A stretch of DNA of 5,723 nt from Ruminococcaceae bacterium UBA5396. GTDB lineage: Bacteria > Bacillota > Clostridia > Oscillospirales > Acutalibacteraceae. The stretch is taken from contig DHOG01000164.1 of NCBI GenBank assembly GCA_002410715.1, positions 17,555 to 23,277 of the forward strand. The letters are read 5' to 3'. A model generated the notes under the pieces. The model saw nothing but the letters and a program-made list of their open reading frames with translations. It was not told the DNA's origin and searched no databases. The position numbers and the translations under genes are program-made. This document shows positions 1 through 3,524 of this stretch, in pieces (position 1 is the first letter of the stretch; the number at the start of each line of letters is the position of its first letter).

Positions 1-636
1 ACCAAGGAAAATGCCACCGATTATCGTTATTCTCCCGATCCCGATCTCCCTGTTATTGAAATTTCGGAGGAAATACGGAACAGGCTGAAAGCCGAGATCC
101 CCACACTGCCTGATCAGCGCAAAAAGAAATATATTGAGGAATACGGACTGACGGCTTATGCGGCCGAACAGCTTACCATCCAGCGCGAAATCGCCGATTA
201 TTTTGAGCAAGCGGCGGCAGAGACATCCCATCCAACACTGGTTGCCAATATGATTCTCAGCGATGTTGCCAGACTGCTCCCGCCGGATGAGACCGAAATT
301 CCGATTGCGCCTTCTCATTTTGCGGCAATCGCCCAAATGGCGGGGGACGAGCGGATTAACAGTGGAACCTGCCGCAAGCTGGTTCAGTCCTTGTGGGAAG
401 AGGATACCGACCCCGAAATACTGGTTGGTGAAAAGGGACTGGAGCAGATCAGCGATGCCGAGGTATTGACTGCCTATGCCAAAGAGGTTCTATCCCAGCA
501 GCAAAAATCGGTTGCAGATTACCGTGCCGGTAAAGCAGCTGCCTTTCAAGCGCTGGTTGGCCAGGTAATGAAGAAAACCGGCGGACGCGGAAATCCTGTT
601 AAGATACAAAAGATTCTGGGGGACTTATTAAAATAA
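1..636 (+). CDS. gatB: Asp/Glu-tRNA(Asn/Gln) amidotransferase subunit B, C-terminal part (5' end outside window)
   Basis: GatB is the subunit of the cytoplasmic GatCAB complex that activates the mischarged Glu-tRNA(Gln) or Asp-tRNA(Asn), so that ammonia released by GatA converts it to Gln-tRNA or Asn-tRNA. The frame is open from base 1 to the TAA at 634-636, giving 211 visible residues. Family members are about 475 residues, so more than half of the protein (most of the N-terminal catalytic domain) lies upstream. The fragment begins with the family signature DYRYSPDPDLP (residues 7-17 of the fragment). The helical linker and the GatB/YqeY tail domain follow, ending in GRGNPVKIQKILGDLLK, which resembles the usual GatB C-terminus that contacts tRNA. 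The signature normally reads DYRYFP, so the Ser in place of Phe (codon 31-33) is odd. A perfect hairpin starts one base after the stop codon, suggesting that gatB is the last gene of its transcript. The identification rests on recalled family motifs and is strong. Confidence 0.93.
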   Translation, partial: TKENATDYRYSPDPDLPVIEISEEIRNRLKAEIPTLPDQRKKKYIEEYGLTAYAAEQLTIQREIADYFEQAAAETSHPTLVANMILSDVARLLPPDETEIPIAPSHFAAIAQMAGDERINSGTCRKLVQSLWEEDTDPEILVGEKGLEQISDAEVLTAYAKEVLSQQQKSVADYRAGKAAAFQALVGQVMKKTGGRGNPVKIQKILGDLLK

Positions 637-678
637 ATACAGCATGGGGGCGGACAAAAGTCCGCCCCCATGCTGTAT
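637..678 (+). terminator. Perfect 19-bp hairpin after gatB, probable terminator
   Basis: Arms 637-655 and 660-678 are exact reverse complements around a 4-base AAAA loop; the core is GGGGGCGGAC / GTCCGCCCCC. It starts directly after the gatB stop codon, the usual place for an intrinsic terminator. On the + strand the hairpin is followed by AATGAATAATG rather than a T-run. On the - strand it is followed by TTATTTTAATAAG, which is T-rich. It may therefore terminate without a clear U-tract, stabilise the 3' end of the gatB mRNA, or work mainly for transcripts from the other side. The structure is certain; the function is inferred. Confidence 0.7.
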
Positions 679-693
679 AATGAATAATGCAGG

Positions 694-722
694 TTGTAAG
701 TTATGGGTATAAACAGTATAAT
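694..722 (+). promoter_or_regulatory. Sigma-A-type promoter for the radical SAM operon
   Basis: A perfect -10 box TATAAT (717-722) lies 17 bp downstream of TTGTAA (694-699), which matches four of six bases of the -35 consensus. The predicted transcript starts near 729, leaving a leader of about 90 nt before the TTG start at 818. An 8-bp palindrome GTGTACAC (726-733) sits on the predicted start point. The leader also has a weak possible stem, TTTCGCC (754-760) with GGTCGAAA (773-780, one bulged T). I recognise no riboswitch class in it. The rest of 681-817 shows nothing firm apart from a doubtful 30-codon frame. Confidence 0.55.
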
Positions 723-795
723 TAGGTGTACACAAACCGGAGGATTGCCCACATTTCGCCGCTATAGTATATGGTCGAAATACATTTGCTTGTGA
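703..795 (+). CDS. Possible 30-residue peptide upstream of the radical SAM genes (doubtful)
   Basis: An ATG at 703 opens 30 codons to a TGA at 793-795, 22 bases before the TTG start of the first radical SAM gene. The peptide begins MGINSIIRCTQTGG and ends SKYICL. It has two cysteines (residues 9 and 29), a Gly-Gly pair (13-14) and several aromatic residues. Small peptides next to radical SAM genes are sometimes precursors, which is the only reason to list it. Against it, there is only a weak AGG (691-693) as ribosome site. The best promoter's TATAAT also lies inside the frame, so transcripts from that promoter would not contain the start. An open frame this short can easily arise by chance. 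Confidence 0.12.
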   Translation: MGINSIIRCTQTGGLPTFRRYSIWSKYICL

Positions 796-801
796 TAGAG
801 C

Positions 802-809
802 GGGAAGGA
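802..809 (+). promoter_or_regulatory. Ribosome binding site fixing the TTG start at 818
   Basis: GGGAAGGA lies 8 bases before TTG 818-820. This TTG is the first possible start codon in the open frame, which extends back to a TAA at 719-721. The next in-frame Met is residue 61, beyond the iron-sulfur cysteines, so a later start would destroy the enzyme. Together these points support TTG as the true start. Confidence 0.7.
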
Positions 810-817
810 TTTATAAA

Positions 818-1720
818 TTGAAACCATCCTCATTTTTATATTTTGCCAGGTTTGGCATAAAGACAATTCTTTTTAGAAAGAAAACGCCGATTCTAGGCAC
901 CGTCATCTTAACCGACAAATGCAATCTGTCCTGCAAGCATTGCTCTGTCAACAATAAAAACGCTGTCATTCACCCGTATAATCAGATTAAATCCGAAATG
1001 AAGCTTCTCTACAATATGGGTGTGCGGATCCTGTTTTTCTGCGGCGGTGAGACATTTTTGTGGCAGGATGGGAGCAAAACTTTAAGGCAGCTTGTAATTG
1101 AAGCCAAAGAGATGGGTTTTTTAATTGTAAATGTGGTGACCAACGGTACATTCAAACTGGATTTACCCGAGGCGGATTTGATTTTGCTAAGCCTTGACGG
1201 CAATAAAGAAAAACACAACCAAATCCGGGGAGATACATATGACAGGATTATTGACAATATAAAAAACGCAACGGCCGATAATATCTGCTTTTACATGGCT
1301 GTCAACCAGATAAACAAGGATACAATCAGGCATGTTTGCACCCTGGCAAAAGAGACAGGCCATGTGCGGGCGGTGTCGTTTAACTTTCACACGCCCTACC
1401 CCGACACCCAAAATCTTGCCCTGTCAAGAGAGGAAAAGCAGACGTGCTGCAACGTTATTGCTGAAATGATGAACCAAGGCGTGCCTGTATTTAATTTAAA
1501 AAGTGCGTTTCCCTATCTGATTGATAACAAGTTTCCGACGCCTTGCCATCAATGCGTTGTAATTGAAAACGGCAAAATCAGCACCTGCGGTCGGTGTATA
1601 GATGTACCCGGACTTTGCGAAAAATGCGGATACTTTTTTGTTGCCGAATATACGCTGTTGTTTCAAGGCAATGTCAAGATAATGGCAGAGATGCTCAAAA
1701 CGTATTTAAAATACATATAG
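818..1720 (+). CDS. Radical SAM protein with six-cysteine C-terminal region, function unknown
   Basis: This is a 300-residue cytoplasmic enzyme of the radical SAM superfamily, in which a [4Fe-4S] cluster cleaves S-adenosylmethionine to start radical chemistry. The cluster motif is CNLSCKHC (Cys35, Cys39, Cys42). FFCGGETF (73-80) is the SAM-contacting GGE motif. VVTNGT (106-111) and LLSLDG (123-128) are further core strands of the partial TIM barrel, as in MoaA/PqqE-like enzymes. FNFHTPYP (188-195) lies late in the barrel. The end carries Cys243, 246, 257, 260, 267 and 270 in the order CxxC, CGRC, CxxC, which could hold an auxiliary Fe-S cluster or zinc. Its spacing does not match the classic SPASM motif as I know it. 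The last 30 residues are aromatic and basic. The start is TTG with a good ribosome site. A second radical SAM gene follows after 7 bases and probably shares its pathway. Superfamily assignment is firm; substrate and product are unknown to me. Confidence 0.88.
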   Translation: MKPSSFLYFARFGIKTILFRKKTPILGTVILTDKCNLSCKHCSVNNKNAVIHPYNQIKSEMKLLYNMGVRILFFCGGETFLWQDGSKTLRQLVIEAKEMGFLIVNVVTNGTFKLDLPEADLILLSLDGNKEKHNQIRGDTYDRIIDNIKNATADNICFYMAVNQINKDTIRHVCTLAKETGHVRAVSFNFHTPYPDTQNLALSREEKQTCCNVIAEMMNQGVPVFNLKSAFPYLIDNKFPTPCHQCVVIENGKISTCGRCIDVPGLCEKCGYFFVAEYTLLFQGNVKIMAEMLKTYLKYI

Positions 1721-1724
1721 GTGG
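1719..1724 (+). promoter_or_regulatory. Ribosome binding site overlapping the upstream stop codon
   Basis: AGGTGG starts inside the TAG stop (1718-1720) of the first radical SAM gene and lies only 3 bases before ATG 1728. The short spacing and overlap suggest translational coupling of the two genes. The next in-frame ATG (1755) has AGGA directly abutting it, which is too close, so ATG 1728 is preferred. Confidence 0.55.
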
Positions 1725-1727
1725 AAT

Positions 1728-2981
1728 ATGAAATTAATAACAACATTAACAGGAATGTGGCTGACCAGAACCGTCAGGCCATTCACCTTTAAAAGCGAAT
1801 ATGATAGCGTTTTGAGCTTTGAAGATTGTGAAAATCTGGGGCTTTATGTTCACATACCCTTTTGTAAAACTATCTGCGCTTTTTGCCCCTACTGCAAGGA
1901 GATATTTACGCAAGACAAGTGTGATAGCTACATCGACCATCTTATTAAAGAAATCCACATGGCAGGCTCACAATTAACCCAAAAAAAGCAGGTGACCTCC
2001 CTTTATTTTGGGGGTGGTACACCTGCCCTTGCCTCAAACAGATTAAGCGAGATTATTGCTGCCATTGAAGAACATTTTATAATTTTGGAAGGGATAGGAG
2101 TGGAGCTCCATCCAGAAAATGCAGATGAGCAAACACTGCGGACGTTAAGAAATGCCGGGGTTACTAAAATTTGTATTGGAATACAATCTTTTGGTAAAAA
2201 GTTTTTGTCGGTTCTAGGCAGGGATGATTTTGACCTTAAAAAAATGTCGGAGGCATTAAAAAAAGTACGGTTTGAAACAGTTTCAATGGATTTTATATTT
2301 GCACTTCCCAACCAAACCATTGATGATCTTACATCAGATATTGAGACAGCCTTTTCAAGCGGTGCAAACCATATTGCAATTTACCCGTTTATTGACTTTA
2401 CGTTCACAGACAGTGCCGTTCAACCCATGGCAAAAAAGGAAAAAAGAAAGCTGCTTGATGATATTACACTATACTGTCAAGCAAAAGGGTATACCAGGGA
2501 TTCTATCTGGACGTTCTCAAATGATATAAATGCCAAGTATTCATCCATGACAAGAGATAATTTTTTGGGCTTTGGGTGTTCTGCTACTACACTCTTGAAG
2601 GATCAGTTCAAAATCAACACCTTTTCGATTGAAGAATATCAAAAGAGAATCCAAGAAAACCAACCTCCAACCTCTCTTACATTACGATTTACCCAAAGGC
2701 AAAGAATGCTGTATTTCCTGTTTTGGACTGCATACAGCACCAAGGTAGATCCAGAACGCTTCGAAACATTCTTTGGTGTCCCGTTGAAAAAGATGTATGG
2801 ATTTGAATGCTGGCTTGCAAAAAAGCTGGGTTTTATGACAGAAGAAAGCGGTATGCTTCACATGACGCTGAAGGGGGCGTTTTATTACCACTATTACGAA
2901 AGCTACTATACCCTTTCTTACATTGACCGAATGTGGGGGATTATGAGGAAAGAGGCTTTTCCCGATATTGTTAAACTCTAG
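1728..2981 (+). CDS. HemN/HemW-like radical SAM protein (coproporphyrinogen III oxidase family), function unknown
   Basis: This 417-residue radical SAM protein has the layout of the HemN/HemW/ChuW family. YVHIPFCKTICAFCPYCK (40-57) gives the cluster cysteines Cys46, Cys50 and Cys53, plus an extra Cys56. SLYFGGGTP (91-99) is the SAM-binding glycine motif. IGIQSF (150-155), MDFIFALPNQT (187-197), IAIYPF (216-221) and GFGCSATTLL (281-290) match successive barrel motifs of the family. A C-terminal HemN-like domain follows, with a tyrosine-rich stretch at 386-398. HemN makes protoporphyrinogen IX, HemW inserts haem and ChuW/HutW degrade haem. HemN uses CxxxCxxCxC and HemW has CxxxCxxC followed by Asp, so the CxxxCxxCxxC here is neither. 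A database label of coproporphyrinogen III oxidase would therefore be risky. The gene is probably co-translated with the radical SAM gene before it and is followed by a terminator. Codons 1980-1988 contain an A-AAA-AAG heptamer with a hairpin just after it. Confidence 0.85.
   Translation: MKLITTLTGMWLTRTVRPFTFKSEYDSVLSFEDCENLGLYVHIPFCKTICAFCPYCKEIFTQDKCDSYIDHLIKEIHMAGSQLTQKKQVTSLYFGGGTPALASNRLSEIIAAIEEHFIILEGIGVELHPENADEQTLRTLRNAGVTKICIGIQSFGKKFLSVLGRDDFDLKKMSEALKKVRFETVSMDFIFALPNQTIDDLTSDIETAFSSGANHIAIYPFIDFTFTDSAVQPMAKKEKRKLLDDITLYCQAKGYTRDSIWTFSNDINAKYSSMTRDNFLGFGCSATTLLKDQFKINTFSIEEYQKRIQENQPPTSLTLRFTQRQRMLYFLFWTAYSTKVDPERFETFFGVPLKKMYGFECWLAKKLGFMTEESGMLHMTLKGAFYYHYYESYYTLSYIDRMWGIMRKEAFPDIVKL
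1982..2026 (+). other. Slippery heptamer with adjoining hairpin, possible -1 frameshift signal
   Basis: Within the HemN/HemW-like gene the bases at 1982-1988 read A-AAA-AAG in the correct phase, the same heptamer used in E. coli dnaX. A stem GCAGGTG (1988-1994) / CACCTGC (2020-2026) follows at once. It continues inward with ACC/GGT (one bulged A), a T-T mismatch and CCC/GGG. A -1 slip would add 26 codons and stop at TGA 2066-2068, giving a product of about 113 residues that keeps the four cysteines but loses most of the barrel. The gap between heptamer and stem is zero, shorter than the usual 5-8 nt, and no Shine-Dalgarno-like stimulator is obvious upstream. It could be coincidence with the conserved GGGTP coding sequence. 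Confidence 0.3.
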
Positions 2982-3015
2982 GCAGAACGGGCTGTACCCC
3001 ATATACCGCTGCAGA

Positions 3016-3048
3016 TGAGGGCGAACCCCGGTTCGTCCTCAAATTTTA
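3016..3048 (+). terminator. Hairpin terminator of the radical SAM operon
   Basis: TGAGGGCGAAC (3016-3026) pairs with GTTCGTCCTCA (3031-3041), 11 pairs including one G-T, around a CCCG loop. AATTTTA follows. It sits 35 bases after the TAG of the second radical SAM gene and just before the promoter of the metal operon, separating the two transcripts. The T-run is short, so efficiency is uncertain. Confidence 0.68.
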
Positions 3049-3059
3049 TAAAAAACATA

Positions 3060-3089
3060 TTGACAAACCATACCTATCAAGTATATCAT
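3060..3089 (+). promoter_or_regulatory. Promoter of the metal-resistance operon
   Basis: A perfect -35 box TTGACA (3060-3065) is followed after 18 bp by TATCAT (3084-3089), one base off the -10 consensus. Transcription would start near 3096, inside the inverted repeat that begins at 3093. That is the arrangement expected for ArsR-family repression. Confidence 0.75.
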
Positions 3090-3092
3090 AAT

Positions 3093-3122
3093 AACAGTTG
3101 AATAGTTGTTCAACTGTTCAAC
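3093..3122 (+). promoter_or_regulatory. Inverted-repeat operator for the ArsR-family repressor
   Basis: AACAGTTGAA (3093-3102) and TTCAACTGTT (3109-3118) are exact inverted repeats separated by 6 bases. The TTGAA/TTCAA cores resemble known SmtB, CzrA and CadC sites. TGTTCAAC also occurs twice in tandem (3107-3114 and 3115-3122), so the left GTTGAA can pair with either right half, giving two overlapping palindromes. The site covers the predicted transcription start, so bound repressor would block RNA polymerase. Binding is inferred from position and symmetry. Confidence 0.75.
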
Positions 3123-3129
3123 GGAATTC

Positions 3130-3136
3130 AAGGAGG
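3130..3136 (+). promoter_or_regulatory. Ribosome binding site deciding the GTG start of the repressor
   Basis: AAGGAGG lies 8 bases before GTG 3145-3147. The open frame could begin earlier at TTG 3106, but that codon lies inside the operator, only about 10 bases after the predicted transcription start, and has no ribosome site. GTG 3145 is therefore the likely start. Confidence 0.82.
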
Positions 3137-3144
3137 TGCAGCCG

Positions 3145-3507
3145 GTGAAACGTCAAAAAAAAATCGAGCGGTGTGACTGTAACATACTCCATCATGAGGT
3201 TGTCAATCATGTCAGTAACCAAATGCCGGGTAAGGAGGATATCCGCCTTCTGGCAGAGCTGTTTAAGGTGTTCGGTGATTCGACACGGGTGAAAATAATT
3301 TCGGCTTTGTTTCACTCCGAAATGTGTGTCTGTGACATTGCCGCCCTGCTGGATATGACCAAGTCGTCAATATCCCACCAGCTTCGCATATTAAAGCAGG
3401 CGCGTTTGGTTAAGTACCGCCGTGACGGCAAAGTGGTTTTTTACTCCCTTGACGATCTGCATATTAAAAATATATTTGATCAGGCAAGCTCTCATATTTC
3501 CGAATAA
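3145..3507 (+). CDS. cadC: ArsR/SmtB-family metal-sensing repressor of the CadC type
   Basis: This is a 120-residue winged-helix DNA-binding repressor that should bind the operator as a dimer and release it when Cd, Pb or Zn binds. EMCVCD (59-64) is the ELCVCD-type metal box in helix 3, and with Cys10 and Cys12 near the N-terminus it could form the thiolate site known in staphylococcal CadC. Asp104, His106, His117 and Glu120 have exactly the spacing of the SmtB/CzrA zinc site in the last helix. The recognition helix is around SSISHQLRILKQARLV (74-89), followed by the wing RRDGKVVFYSL (92-102). The length fits SmtB and CadC (both about 122). The start is GTG with AAGGAGG 8 bases away, and the operator lies just upstream, so it probably regulates itself. 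The ATPase gene begins 17 bases after its stop codon. A run of nine A bases covers codons 4-7. The family is certain; the metal preference and the gene symbol are inferred. Confidence 0.9.
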   Translation: MKRQKKIERCDCNILHHEVVNHVSNQMPGKEDIRLLAELFKVFGDSTRVKIISALFHSEMCVCDIAALLDMTKSSISHQLRILKQARLVKYRRDGKVVFYSLDDLHIKNIFDQASSHISE

Positions 3508-3524
3508 CACAGAAAGGGTATTTT

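Noticed and set aside
651..681. Second promoter using the TATAAT at 676-681
   Set aside because: Its -35 (CGGACA) would lie in the hairpin with a 19-bp spacer; the 694-722 promoter is better.
681..817. Known riboswitch or T-box in the leader
   Set aside because: I could recognise no conserved core motif of any class, and the only stem is short and bulged.
2003..2320. 105-codon open frame on the - strand inside the HemN-like gene
   Set aside because: It lies opposite conserved radical SAM barrel motifs and has no sign of independent coding.
3106..3144. Upstream TTG start extending the repressor by 13 residues
   Set aside because: It lies within the operator, has no ribosome site and is almost at the predicted transcription start; GTG 3145 has a perfect AAGGAGG.
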